Assembly (NCBI GenBank): GCA_024742485.1
Contig: JANSYK010000002.1
Coordinates: forward strand, 1,798,001 to 1,862,000
Length of the DNA: 64,000 bases
Reading direction: 5' to 3'
From: Alphaproteobacteria bacterium
GTDB lineage: Bacteria > Pseudomonadota > Alphaproteobacteria > Rhizobiales > Rhizobiaceae
The notes beneath the pieces were generated by a model. The model was not told the origin of the DNA. It saw nothing but the letters and a program-made list of their open reading frames with translations, and did not search any database. Numbering within the stretch: the first letter of the stretch is position 1; every line of letters starts with the position of its first letter. The position numbers were made by a program, and so were the translations under genes. Shown in pieces: positions 1 through 8,794 of this stretch.

Positions 1-2
1 TG

Positions 3-1040
3 GGTGTGTTGGCACCCCTGGCAACGGTTCCGGCAGCCGCCACGGAAACCATCAAGATGATAGCCATCGACGGCTATCCGGAACGGTCCATGTGGGTCAA
101 GGAATTCGCCAATTTCTTCATCCCGCGTGTCGATGAGGAGCTGGCCAGAACCGGCAATTACAAGATCGACTGGCAGCAGGCCTATGGTGGCCAGATCGTC
201 AAGCCGCGCGGTGTCCTTGACGGCATCAAACTCGGCCTTGGCGACATCGGCATCGTAACGACGATATTCCACAATTCGGCGCTTCCAAGCCAGGCCATTT
301 CGGCAGCGACACCCATGGTGTCCACCGATGCCAGGGTTGTCGCCAAGGCAGTGGATGAAATCGCCAAGGAATACCCGCAGATGCAAGCGGAATTCGCCGC
401 CCAGGATCAGGTTTACCTGGCGACCGGTGTGGTGCTCGACAGCTACCAGATCTTTTCAAAAACGCCGATCACGAAGCTGGATGAACTCAGCGGCCTGAAG
501 CTGGCCGGTGCCGGATACAATCTGCGCTACCTTGAGGGTCTCAAGGATGTTGCAGGCGTGCGCGGCGGTCTGCCAAACTTCTACAACATGCTGCAGACCG
601 GTGTGGTCGATGCTGCCATGCTGTGGCCGGAAGCCGCCATGACATTCAAGATCTTCGAAGTCGCCCCCTATATGCTGAAAGTCGATCTTGGTGCTGTGAA
701 TTCCAAGACTGTCACCGTCAACAAGGCCGTTTGGGACAAGCTTCCCGATGAGGTCAAGGACGTCCTGCAGACGGTCGCCGTGGAGTATCGCGACCAAGTG
801 GCCAATGTCGCCATGGATCGTGCTGCATCCTCGCTGGACGCCTTCAAGGAAGCCGGTGGAACAGTTGTTGTTGTGCCGGAAGACCAGCGGTCAGCTTGGG
901 CCGATGCCATGCCGAACATCGCCCAGGAATGGGCCGGTGCCCTCGACAAGAAGGGCGCGCCGGGTACGGCAATGCTGGGTTCCTATATGGACAAGCTCAA
1001 GGGATCGGGCGCAGTTCCGGTTCGCGACTGGGCACAATAG
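3..1040 (+). CDS. TRAP transporter solute-binding protein (DctP family), 5' end cut by window
   Basis: Periplasmic ligand-binding subunit of a tripartite ATP-independent (TRAP) importer. The frame is open from the first bases, and the first residues (an Ala/Pro-rich stretch) look like the end of a signal peptide, so the true start lies upstream; the in-frame GTG at 6 is probably internal. The fold shows in the DctP-type sequence running from the mature N-terminus to the LQTGVVDAA segment. The region where most DctP proteins have GLKIR reads GLKLAG here, so the usual carboxylate-clamping arginine appears to be replaced, and the ligand may not be a plain carboxylate. The DctQ and DctM genes follow directly, 21 nt downstream. 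Confidence 0.88.
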   Translation, partial: GVLAPLATVPAAATETIKMIAIDGYPERSMWVKEFANFFIPRVDEELARTGNYKIDWQQAYGGQIVKPRGVLDGIKLGLGDIGIVTTIFHNSALPSQAISAATPMVSTDARVVAKAVDEIAKEYPQMQAEFAAQDQVYLATGVVLDSYQIFSKTPITKLDELSGLKLAGAGYNLRYLEGLKDVAGVRGGLPNFYNMLQTGVVDAAMLWPEAAMTFKIFEVAPYMLKVDLGAVNSKTVTVNKAVWDKLPDEVKDVLQTVAVEYRDQVANVAMDRAASSLDAFKEAGGTVVVVPEDQRSAWADAMPNIAQEWAGALDKKGAPGTAMLGSYMDKLKGSGAVPVRDWAQ

Positions 1041-1061
1041 GCGCAAGAGAGGCGGCCGGTC

Positions 1062-1736
1062 ATGAGCACGGGAAACCCGTTGGGGCAGGCCGCCCGCAAG
1101 GCCACGAGCATTGTCAAATATGCTGCGATCGGCGCCAATGCCATCGGAACATTGACGGTGCTGGTGCTCGTGGTCGTCATGAATATCGATGTTGTGGCGC
1201 GTGGTGTGTTCCACGCGCCATTCCTTGGTGTCGTCGAGATTGTCATCTTCTCGATGATCCTGATTGTCTTTTTGCAATTGCCCGACGTTGTCCGGGTCAA
1301 CCGCCTGACGAGATCAGACGGATTTCTGGGCCTGATCACGGATCTGCGGCCGCGTTTCGCAAATGTCCTGTCACGCTGCATTGACCTTCTTGCCTGCGTC
1401 GTTATGGCGACAATTGCCTATGCGACATTTCCCGAATTTACCGAGGCGTTTGAATCGTGCCACTATTTCGTGCCGCCGGAATTCGGACCGGCGAAGACCG
1501 GCGATTTCTGGGAGGACTTCTGGCAGGCGACCGCCCGCTGCCACTATTTCGGCACGCTTGGTGTTTTCACCGTGCCCTGGTGGCCGGCCAAATTCGCCAT
1601 CACCGCCAGCACAGCGGTTTGCGCCGTTCTGTTCCTTTTGAAAGTCCTGATTGGTTCCGAACCGGTTGAAGGGCCGTCCATGGCCGAACATCCGTCCGAT
1701 ACGGACCCGACAGCCGATGGAGACAAGAGCCCATGA
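1062..1736 (+). CDS. TRAP transporter small permease (DctQ family)
   Basis: Small inner-membrane subunit that pairs with the DctM permease. At 224 residues it is longer than most DctQ proteins (about 160-190). Hydrophobic segments lie near residues 22-48, 53-73, 104-123 and 173-197. Between the third and fourth there is an extended loop with the tetrapeptide CHYF twice (about residues 133-136 and 160-163), which I do not recognise from the family and which could be a disulfide or metal site. The hydrophilic tail is acidic. Its end overlaps the start of the next gene by 4 nt (ATGA), indicating translational coupling. Confidence 0.88.
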   Translation: MSTGNPLGQAARKATSIVKYAAIGANAIGTLTVLVLVVVMNIDVVARGVFHAPFLGVVEIVIFSMILIVFLQLPDVVRVNRLTRSDGFLGLITDLRPRFANVLSRCIDLLACVVMATIAYATFPEFTEAFESCHYFVPPEFGPAKTGDFWEDFWQATARCHYFGTLGVFTVPWWPAKFAITASTAVCAVLFLLKVLIGSEPVEGPSMAEHPSDTDPTADGDKSP

Positions 1737-3046
1737 GTCCCGTCGAAATTGGTTCCATATCGGTCATTGCCATTGTCGCGCTGATCTATCTGGGCGTCTA
1801 TATTCCCATAGCGCTGGCCAGCGTGTCCTTCGTGACGATCTGGATCGTCAGTGAACGGCCCATCCTGGCCGTCAATTTTTTGCGTCAGGCGGTGGGAGAC
1901 AGCGTCACCGAATATGAATTCGCGACCATTCCACTCTTTACCTTCATGGGGCTTCTCGTGTCCAAGGCAGGGCTCGGCAAGGATGTCTATGATGTCATGA
2001 ACCAGGGGTTTCGCCAGGTTCGTGGCGGGATCGGAATGGCCACGGTCGGCGCCAATGCGGTGTTTGCCGCGGTGACGGGATCGTCAATCGCATCGGCATC
2101 CGTGTTCACCCGCATCTCGGTCCCCGAAATGCTGCGGCTCGACTACAACAAGCGCTTTGCCGTCGGCGTGGTTGCAGGCTCATCGGTTCTGGGCATGATC
2201 ATTCCGCCCAGCGCGATGCTGATCATCTACTCCTTCGTTGCGGAAGTTTCTGTCGGTGACATGTTCATCGCCGGCATCATTCCCGGTGTTGTCCTTGCCA
2301 TCGCCTATATTGTGGCGATTGCCGTCATGGGCAAAATCTCTCCAAAATCCATCGGCGGTCGTGTGGAGAAGATCGATGAAAGCGAGTTGCTGAGCGGATT
2401 GCAGATCTTCAACAAGACAGCTCCGATCGTGGTCCTGATCGCGATCGTTCTGGGTGGCATCTACACCGGCTGGCTGACGCCGGTCGAAGCCGGTGCCGCC
2501 GGGTCGCTTGCGGCGCTAGTGATCGCATTGCTTCGCCGCAGGATGACCGGGCGCAGTTTTTGGGAAGCCTTGCTGGAGACGGGGCACATCACCGCCAGCA
2601 TTCTGTTTCTTATTACAACTGCATCGCTCTACAGCCGCATGCTTGGTTTTGTCGACCTGCCGAACCAGCTGAGCGATTTCCTGACCGGCAATGATCTTAG
2701 CTTCTTCTGGATCATGGTGGCCTATGTGATCCTGATGCTTTTTCTCGGAACGCTGCTCGATACGGCATCGATCATCCTCATTGTCGTGCCGCTCTTCATC
2801 GATATCATCGAGCCCATGGGCCTGAGCCTCATCTGGTTTGGGATCATCACGGTAATCGGAGCTGAAATCGGTCTGCTGACTCCGCCGCTCGGCATATCCT
2901 GTTTCGTGATCAAGGCAACGTTGAACGACGATCGAATATCACTGAAAGATGTGTTTCTGGGGGCCTTGCCCTTCGCCGCGGTGATGCTGGTCATATTGAT
3001 CATACTGATCCGCTTCCCGGAGTTATCGACTTATCTGCTGAATTGA
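1733..3046 (+). CDS. TRAP transporter large permease (DctM family)
   Basis: Large inner-membrane subunit forming the transport path, 437 residues, about the usual DctM length. The protein is almost wholly hydrophobic, with roughly twelve membrane segments. DctM-type stretches include the early EYEFATIPLFTFMG segment, the GSSIASASVFTRISVPEM region and the later GAEIGLLTPPLGISCFVIK segment. It starts inside the stop of the DctQ gene. The dioxygenase gene follows after 13 nt, so transporter and enzyme are probably one transcript and the imported compound, or a product of it, may be the dioxygenase substrate. Confidence 0.93.
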   Translation: MSPVEIGSISVIAIVALIYLGVYIPIALASVSFVTIWIVSERPILAVNFLRQAVGDSVTEYEFATIPLFTFMGLLVSKAGLGKDVYDVMNQGFRQVRGGIGMATVGANAVFAAVTGSSIASASVFTRISVPEMLRLDYNKRFAVGVVAGSSVLGMIIPPSAMLIIYSFVAEVSVGDMFIAGIIPGVVLAIAYIVAIAVMGKISPKSIGGRVEKIDESELLSGLQIFNKTAPIVVLIAIVLGGIYTGWLTPVEAGAAGSLAALVIALLRRRMTGRSFWEALLETGHITASILFLITTASLYSRMLGFVDLPNQLSDFLTGNDLSFFWIMVAYVILMLFLGTLLDTASIILIVVPLFIDIIEPMGLSLIWFGIITVIGAEIGLLTPPLGISCFVIKATLNDDRISLKDVFLGALPFAAVMLVILIILIRFPELSTYLLN

Positions 3047-3059
3047 TTGGAGAATCCCC

Positions 3060-3938
3060 ATGCGCAATGTCAATCAAGAGACGTTGACACAGGTTTTTCT
3101 GGACTATTGCGGCCCCGAAACCTCGCCACGGCTGCGGTTCCTGCTTGAACATCTGGTCAATCACCTGCACGATTTTGTCCGGGAGACCGAGCTCACTCAT
3201 GCGGAATGGCGCAAGGCCATCGAATTGCTGACCAAGGCGGGCGAGATCACCGATGATGAGCGCAACGAGTTCGTCCTGTTTTCCGATGTCCTCGGTCTGT
3301 CGTCATTGGTGGACATGATCAATTCCAAGCCTGGCGCGACATCGTCGAGCGTGCTGGGCCCGTTTCACATTCTGGGGGCGCCTGAACTCAAATATGGCGG
3401 CGACCTGAAAAAGGACAATGACGGCGCCACGGTGATCGTCCAGGGACAGGTGAGCGGTTCCGATGGAAAGCCGTTGAGCGATGCGGTGATCGAACTGTGG
3501 CAGACCGCCGACAATGGTTTGTATTCCAATCAGGACGAAGCACAGCCGGAATACAATCTTCGTGCCCGGCTCAACGTGTCGGATGACGGGCGCTATGCCG
3601 TGACGACCGTCAGACCGGCACCATATACTGTGCCGGATGACGGACCGGTGGGCGAGTTGCTGAACGCAACTGGCAGACATCCGTGGCGGCCATCTCACCT
3701 GCATTTCATCGTTTCGGCACCGGGATACCAGACCCTGGTCACGGAGGTGTTTCCATCGGACGATCCCTATCTCGACGATGACCCGGTGTTCGGGGTGCGG
3801 GAGGACCTGGTCATGAATTATGTCGAGCAGAGCGGATCTGCCTCGGTTTCCGATGACTTCGAGGCCGCTGATCGCCTGACATCGCCCTATTTCAAGGTCG
3901 ATTTCGACTTTGTGCTCGCGGTTGAAACAAGCGGCTGA
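3060..3938 (+). CDS. Intradiol ring-cleavage dioxygenase, hydroxyquinol/catechol 1,2-dioxygenase type
   Basis: Non-haem Fe(III) enzyme that opens a dihydroxylated aromatic ring between the two hydroxyls. The alpha-helical N-terminal dimer domain (about 1-100) carries the DVLGLSSLVD and VLGPFHI segments typical of hydroxyquinol 1,2-dioxygenases. The four expected iron ligands are visible: Tyr155, Tyr189 (in PYTVPDDGPVG), His213 and His215 (in RPSHLHF). Hydroxyquinol would give maleylacetate and catechol would give cis,cis-muconate. No maleylacetate reductase or muconate cycloisomerase is next to it, so the downstream route is not shown here. Start ATG at 3060 follows GGAGAATCCCC. Confidence 0.87.
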   Translation: MRNVNQETLTQVFLDYCGPETSPRLRFLLEHLVNHLHDFVRETELTHAEWRKAIELLTKAGEITDDERNEFVLFSDVLGLSSLVDMINSKPGATSSSVLGPFHILGAPELKYGGDLKKDNDGATVIVQGQVSGSDGKPLSDAVIELWQTADNGLYSNQDEAQPEYNLRARLNVSDDGRYAVTTVRPAPYTVPDDGPVGELLNATGRHPWRPSHLHFIVSAPGYQTLVTEVFPSDDPYLDDDPVFGVREDLVMNYVEQSGSASVSDDFEAADRLTSPYFKVDFDFVLAVETSG

Positions 3939-4046
3939 ACAGATTTGCGGCGGGCGCACCGCAAGCCGAACCGTTGGATTTGGCCGGGCGTTGTGGCATA
4001 GGACATCCCGGCACCGCACAAATTGAAAGAAACGAAATCGAACGTT

Positions 4047-5612
4047 ATGGCAGAAGAAGCCGACAGCAACACACTTTTCAGCAATATTCGTGCCGCCGTG
4101 ACAAATCCGGATCACCCGTTCATTCTGTCCGATGCTGCAACCGTCACCTATGGCGGCATGCTGGAACGATCCGCACAATATGCCCATGCTCTGATTGACG
4201 CTGGTGTAGCGCCGGGTGACCGCGTTACCGTGCAGGCCGCCAAGACTGTTGAATGCCTGTTGTTTTATCTGGCCGTCGTCCGCGCGGGTGCGGTCTACCA
4301 GCCACTGAATACAGCCTATACGATGGCCGAAGTCGAGTATTTCATCACCGACGCGGAGCCGGCACTCGTCATCGTCGATGCCGACCAGGTCAGCACCATG
4401 CAAATCCTTTGCGATCGTCTGGGCACAGCCCGTGTCATGACGCTCGACGCCGGCCATGCCGCTTCGGTCACAGATGTCGCAGATGGATTTTCAACCCGGT
4501 TTGAGGATGTTGCACGGGACAATGATGATCTTGCCTCGATCCTCTATACATCCGGAACGACCGGACGCTCGAAGGGGGCTATGCTCAGCCATGGCAATCT
4601 TCTGTCGAATGCAGTCGCATTGCAAACCATCTGGCGGTTTACGGCCGATGATGTTCTGATCCACGCCCTGCCGATTTTTCACACCCATGGGCTTTTCGTC
4701 GCCACCAATGTCGTGCTGCTTGCCGGAGCGACACTGCGGTTCTTCCCGGCCTTTGATCCCGACAAGGTCATCGATGCCATGCCGGATTCAACGGTTTTGA
4801 TGGGGGTTCCGACCTTCTACACGCGATTGCTTGCCAACCCGCGCCTCGACCGCTCCAATGCCGGAGCGATGCGGTTGTTCATTTCCGGTTCCGCGCCGTT
4901 GCTGGCGGAAACGCACCGTGCCTTCAGCGAGCGCACCGGACAGGCCATCCTCGAACGCTACGGGATGACCGAAACCAATATGAACACGTCCAATCCCTAT
5001 GAGGGTGCCCGCAAGCCGGGCACGGTCGGCTTTCCTCTTCCTGGCACGGAGGTTCGGGTGACGGGCGAGCAATCAAAGGACGTGCTTGCCGCCGGCGAAG
5101 TCGGAATGGTCGAGGTGCGTGGGCCGAATGTCTTCAAGGGCTATTGGCGCATGCCGGAAAAAACCCGCGAGGAATTCCGGACAGACGGCTTTTTTATCAC
5201 CGGTGATCTCGGCATGATCGATTCCGATGGCTATCTTGTCATTGTGGGGCGCGGCAAGGATCTTATCATAACCGGCGGCTTGAACGTCTATCCGAAGGAG
5301 ATCGAGGCGGTGATCGATGACATGAACGGGGTTGTTGAAAGTGCCGTTGTCGGTGTCCCCCATGATGATTTCGGAGAAGGCATTGTCGCGGTCGTTGTTC
5401 GCGAAGCGAATGCCGACTTGGAAGCTGAAACAGTGCGGCAGCACCTCGCGGGAAGCCTGGCAAAGTTCAAGGTGCCGAAGGCAGTGCATTTTGTTGATGC
5501 TCTACCGCGCAACACGATGGGGAAGGTGCAGAAAAATGAATTGCGAAATCGGTATGACGGGGAGTTCAAGAGCGGTATGGATCAGCCACCGGCCGAGCAG
5601 GTGCCATCGTGA
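4047..5612 (+). CDS. AMP-forming acyl-CoA synthetase, malonyl-CoA synthetase (MatB)-like
   Basis: Adenylate-forming ligase making an acyl-CoA from acid, ATP and CoA. It has the P-loop-like YTSGTTGRSKG (about residues 167-177), the ERYGMTETNMNTSNPY segment and the C-terminal catalytic Lys region (NTMGKVQKNEL). LPIFHTHGLFVA, VLMGVPTFYTRLL and TSNPYEGARKPGTVGFPLPG closely match malonyl-CoA synthetases, so malonate or a similar short dicarboxylate is the likely substrate. I chose the ATG at 4047; a TTG at 4023 would add eight residues. No malonyl-CoA decarboxylase (MatA) is present in the window, which is unusual for a mat operon. Confidence 0.85.
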   Translation: MAEEADSNTLFSNIRAAVTNPDHPFILSDAATVTYGGMLERSAQYAHALIDAGVAPGDRVTVQAAKTVECLLFYLAVVRAGAVYQPLNTAYTMAEVEYFITDAEPALVIVDADQVSTMQILCDRLGTARVMTLDAGHAASVTDVADGFSTRFEDVARDNDDLASILYTSGTTGRSKGAMLSHGNLLSNAVALQTIWRFTADDVLIHALPIFHTHGLFVATNVVLLAGATLRFFPAFDPDKVIDAMPDSTVLMGVPTFYTRLLANPRLDRSNAGAMRLFISGSAPLLAETHRAFSERTGQAILERYGMTETNMNTSNPYEGARKPGTVGFPLPGTEVRVTGEQSKDVLAAGEVGMVEVRGPNVFKGYWRMPEKTREEFRTDGFFITGDLGMIDSDGYLVIVGRGKDLIITGGLNVYPKEIEAVIDDMNGVVESAVVGVPHDDFGEGIVAVVVREANADLEAETVRQHLAGSLAKFKVPKAVHFVDALPRNTMGKVQKNELRNRYDGEFKSGMDQPPAEQVPS

Positions 5613-6313
5613 TATCCGCTGAACCCGGTTTGCAAACCGCGCCGCGATCGTCCGGCGGTTCTTCCATGACCGCACAACTCTTTGACCGGCTGCGCAATGA
5701 CGTGTTGAACGGCAACCTTCAACCGGGTCAGAAACTGAAGATAGAAACGCTCCGCGAGCACTATGAAGTGGGTGCAAGCCCGGTTCGCGAGGCATTGAGC
5801 ATGTTGACCGCCGAGGGTCTCGTGCAGCGCCTCGATCAGCGTGGATTTCGTGTAACCGAAGTGTCCGTGGGCGCGTTCGAGGAATTGCTGCGGACCCGCT
5901 GCTGGCTTGAAGATCGCGCAATCAGGGAGTCGATATCCGGAGGGTCCGGCGATTGGGAAGAAACGGTGCTGCTGGCCCATCATCGTCTGACGCGGACCCC
6001 GCGGGCGGCAGAGAAGTCCGAGCGCTCTACGCCCGAATGGGAAAAGGCCCACAAATCATTTCATATGTCGCTGCTTTCGGCCTGTCGGTCGCAATTTCTC
6101 ATCGGCTATTGTGCCCAGCTCTATGATCTCAACATCCGTTATCGCAATCTGGCGGGGTCTGTGGCTTACCCCTCCCGCAATGTTGCGGCAGAACATCAGG
6201 CGATCTGTGATGCGGCGCTGGCGCGTGAAGCCGATCGCGCCGTGGATCTGTTGATCGACCACTACACGAGCACCGGCGATTTTCTCAAAATGCGCCTGAA
6301 CGACATGGCTTGA
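5609..6313 (+). CDS. GntR-family transcriptional regulator (FCD/FadR subfamily)
   Basis: DNA-binding regulator with an N-terminal winged helix (about residues 22-88; the recognition helix region reads GASPVREALSMLTAEGLV) and an all-helical FCD effector domain. Its GTG start overlaps the stop of the synthetase gene (GTGA); an internal ATG at 5666 also sits just before the HTH and is a possible start. As the last gene of the TRAP/dioxygenase/synthetase operon it probably controls that operon in response to an acid intermediate. A strong terminator follows 33 nt after its stop. Confidence 0.87.
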   Translation: MISAEPGLQTAPRSSGGSSMTAQLFDRLRNDVLNGNLQPGQKLKIETLREHYEVGASPVREALSMLTAEGLVQRLDQRGFRVTEVSVGAFEELLRTRCWLEDRAIRESISGGSGDWEETVLLAHHRLTRTPRAAEKSERSTPEWEKAHKSFHMSLLSACRSQFLIGYCAQLYDLNIRYRNLAGSVAYPSRNVAAEHQAICDAALAREADRAVDLLIDHYTSTGDFLKMRLNDMA

Positions 6314-6345
6314 AGGCGCTGTTGTTAAATTGATATCTGTGCGGG

Positions 6346-6376
6346 CAACCCGGCTGTTTTCCAGCCGGGTTGTTTT
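6346..6376 (+). terminator. Rho-independent terminator
   Basis: A perfect 11-bp stem (CAACCCGGCTG / CAGCCGGGTTG) with a five-base TTTTC loop is followed by TTTTG. It ends the rightward transcript of the first operon. There is no U-tract in the leftward direction, so it probably does not serve the convergent hydrolase gene. Confidence 0.9.
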
Positions 6377-6387
6377 GTTTGAATGGT

Positions 6388-7449
6388 CTATTTGGCCGGA
6401 AGGGTCAGCGTGACCAGATCGGTTCCGACAATCGTGTTGCCTTCAAACCCGCCATCGACCACGGCGGCCTTGTAGGAATCTTCGGTCAAGGCACCGCCGG
6501 GGATCGGGTAGGGGCCCTGTTTCGCCGCACCCATCGGTGGAATGAGGTGGGTGAGCATCAGGTGCTTGACGCCGGCCCGTTTCGACAAGGCTCCGAGATC
6601 GGACGCGTTGCTTTGCCGGAAATAGATCGGTGGCGGAAAGCCGCTATCCTTGTCCGGTCCCATGACCGGATGAATGGTCGAATGCACCAGGACATCAGCG
6701 CCCTGTGCAAGGGCTTCAACCCGTTCTGAAGTCGAGGAGGGGCGCGGCGGTTTCGGTGCATCATTGCCGGCGTCACCACCGACCACCACACTGCCGGCCG
6801 GCGTATCCACGCGGTAGGATGCATGGCCGGGAATATGGCGTGACCCGATTGCCGACACTTTGACATCACCCTTGGACCAGACTTTGACAGGCTCCTGTCC
6901 GGGTGCAAAGGTGCTGACATTGACCAAGTCGGCCGGTCCGCCGGCGAGGCGCTTTTTATTCTCCACCAGCCGTTGCGCAATCTCGCCGGACTGGATGAGT
7001 GAATCGCCGATATGCTTCACATAGCGCGTGCAGCTGAGGGTGTGACCCAACGGAGATTTGGCATCCTCGCTGCAGACCACGTCAACCTTTGGGCCACCGG
7101 AGTTGAAATGCCAGCGCAATTGCAGGACATCGGCAAGGCCCTCCGTATGGTCGGAGTGCATATGGGTAAAGAAAATGGCATCAAGCTTGCCGACCGGGAC
7201 TTTCATCTGCGACAGGCGCATATTCGTTCCACGACCGGTGTCGAACTGCAGCTTGACCGCACCGCATCCATTGGTCTCGTCGCCATATTGAACCAGCGTG
7301 CCGGCCCCGGCCTGACCATTGAAGAGCGGAGGCCCGCCCTGTGTGCCCGTCAGGGTTACTTTCATGCACGGTTCGGCCATGGCTGCGGGCATGGCAAAGG
7401 CGAGACACAGTACGGAAGCTGCGGCGGATAATGGTATCGATAATTTCAT
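6388..7449 (-). CDS. Exported metallo-beta-lactamase-fold hydrolase
   Basis: Zn-dependent MBL-fold hydrolase of 353 residues with an N-terminal signal peptide (about 1-25, ending PAAMAEP), hence probably periplasmic. The metal motif HMHSDH is at residues 96-101, followed by a GGDAG segment and a late HLIPP segment, as in RNase Z/arylsulfatase-like MBL proteins. The reading frame extends upstream to 7578, but the ATG at 7449 has a near-perfect GGAGGAAATATC ribosome site and begins a clean signal peptide, so that start is chosen. The substrate is unknown. Confidence 0.87.
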   Translation of the reverse strand: MKLSIPLSAAASVLCLAFAMPAAMAEPCMKVTLTGTQGGPPLFNGQAGAGTLVQYGDETNGCGAVKLQFDTGRGTNMRLSQMKVPVGKLDAIFFTHMHSDHTEGLADVLQLRWHFNSGGPKVDVVCSEDAKSPLGHTLSCTRYVKHIGDSLIQSGEIAQRLVENKKRLAGGPADLVNVSTFAPGQEPVKVWSKGDVKVSAIGSRHIPGHASYRVDTPAGSVVVGGDAGNDAPKPPRPSSTSERVEALAQGADVLVHSTIHPVMGPDKDSGFPPPIYFRQSNASDLGALSKRAGVKHLMLTHLIPPMGAAKQGPYPIPGGALTEDSYKAAVVDGGFEGNTIVGTDLVTLTLPAK

Positions 7450-7483
7450 GATATTTCCTCCCAAATTGATAATAAGAGAAAAA

Positions 7484-7509
7484 TCAAAAAAAATCGATAT
7501 TTTTTTTGA
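7484..7509. repeat. A8/T8 inverted repeat, bent DNA or UP-element/terminator candidate
   Basis: Perfect 10-bp arms TCAAAAAAAA and TTTTTTTTGA are separated by TCGATA. It stands out in GC-rich surroundings. It lies 35-60 nt upstream of the MBL gene start and 50-75 nt beyond the stop of the upstream hydroxyacid dehydrogenase gene, so it could be a curved upstream promoter element or a weak A/U-rich terminator. The arms are seen; the role is inference. Confidence 0.5.
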
Positions 7510-7558
7510 AAAATTCCTGCCCTCAATGTTGACGTCGCCAGCCTTGCCGTTCGCAGGT

Positions 7559-8716
7559 TCAGACGTATTTTTCTCCAAAGGCGGAGTAGATGTTCGACCG
7601 GTCGAGATCGTTCACCTGACGCTCGCCGCAGAGCGCCATCGTGATATCGAGTTCCTTGTGCACGATCTCGATCATTCGGGTGACGCCTTTCTTGCCCATC
7701 GCGCCAAGTCCATAGAGATAGGGCCGGCCCACATAGGTTCCCTTGGCACCCAGACACAGTGATTTCAAGATGTCCTGACCGGAGCGGATGCCGCCGTCGA
7801 TATGGATTTCTACCTTGTCCCCGACGGCATTGACGATGTCGCTCAAAACGCGAATGCCCGAAGGCGCGCCGTCAAGCTGGCGGCCGCCATGGTTGGAGAC
7901 AATGATTGCATCGGCACCGCAGTCTAGTGAGCTTTTGGCATCCTCCGTGTCGAGGATTCCCTTCAGGATCATCGGTCCGCCCCAGCGTTCCTTGACCCAT
8001 TCGACATCTTTCCACGACAGGCGCGGATCGAATTGCTCGGCGGTCCAGGAACTTAGCGAAGACAGGTCGGACACATTCTTGGCGTGCCCCACGACATTGC
8101 CGAATGTATGCCGCTTGGTGCCGGCCATGCCGAGGCACCAAAGGGGCGATGTCGCCATCTGCCAGACATGTTTGGGTGTGAATTTTGGCGGTGCGCTCAA
8201 GCCGTTGCGCAGGTCCTTGTGCCGTTGTCCCAGGATCTGAAGGTCCAGCGTCAACATGAGAGCTGAACAATTGGCGGCCTTGGCACGGTCGATGAGGTTG
8301 GCCATGAAATCGCGGTCTCGCAACATGTAGACCTGAAACCAGAACGGCTTGGTGGTGTTTTCCGCCACATCTTCGATCGAACAGATGCTCATGGTGGAGA
8401 GCGTGAAGGGAATGCCGGCCTCTTCGGCGGCCTGAGCAGCCAGGATTTCTCCATCTGCATGCTGCATGCCGCAGAACCCTGTGGGCGCCAGGGCCAGCGG
8501 CATGGCCACATCCTGACCGATCATCTGGGTGGCGGTCGAACGGTCACTCATGTCGACTGCAATGCGCTGGCGAAGTGTTACTTCCTGGAAATCGTCCTCA
8601 TTGGCCCGATAGGTGCTTTCGGTCCAGGATCCCGAATCCGCATAATCGAAAAACATTTTCGGCACCCGCCGCCGGGCCAAAGTTTTCAAGTCGGAAATTT
8701 CCAGGATGGGTGCCAT
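7559..8716 (-). CDS. FMN-dependent alpha-hydroxyacid dehydrogenase/oxidase (LldD-like)
   Basis: TIM-barrel flavoenzyme of 385 residues that oxidises L-2-hydroxyacids such as L-lactate. The family active-site signature SNHGGRQLDG starts near residue 274, with catalytic His276; Lys252 in the MILKG segment matches the FMN-binding lysine. The N-terminal DYADSGSWTE and APTGFCGMQHADGE segments are also standard. The L-lactate dehydrogenase (cytochrome) group is the best guess. Given the sugar-acid loci around, L-lactate from deoxy-sugar breakdown is a plausible substrate, but that is inference. Confidence 0.9.
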   Translation of the reverse strand: MAPILEISDLKTLARRRVPKMFFDYADSGSWTESTYRANEDDFQEVTLRQRIAVDMSDRSTATQMIGQDVAMPLALAPTGFCGMQHADGEILAAQAAEEAGIPFTLSTMSICSIEDVAENTTKPFWFQVYMLRDRDFMANLIDRAKAANCSALMLTLDLQILGQRHKDLRNGLSAPPKFTPKHVWQMATSPLWCLGMAGTKRHTFGNVVGHAKNVSDLSSLSSWTAEQFDPRLSWKDVEWVKERWGGPMILKGILDTEDAKSSLDCGADAIIVSNHGGRQLDGAPSGIRVLSDIVNAVGDKVEIHIDGGIRSGQDILKSLCLGAKGTYVGRPYLYGLGAMGKKGVTRMIEIVHKELDITMALCGERQVNDLDRSNIYSAFGEKYV

Positions 8717-8794
8717 GGGCGAGCGCTCCGGGGTTAGGCGGCCGATTGATTGCCGGCACTATAGCCGGGACGAATGCGCTGACAAGCCAGCGGC

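Noticed and set aside
3938-4046. Short TTGCGG/CCGCAA hairpin after the dioxygenase gene as a terminator
   Set aside because: Only 6 bp with no T-tract, and the synthetase and GntR genes downstream appear to belong to the same operon.
3303-4457. 384-residue open frame on the minus strand
   Set aside because: It is antisense to the dioxygenase and synthetase genes and spans the gap between them; no domain is visible.
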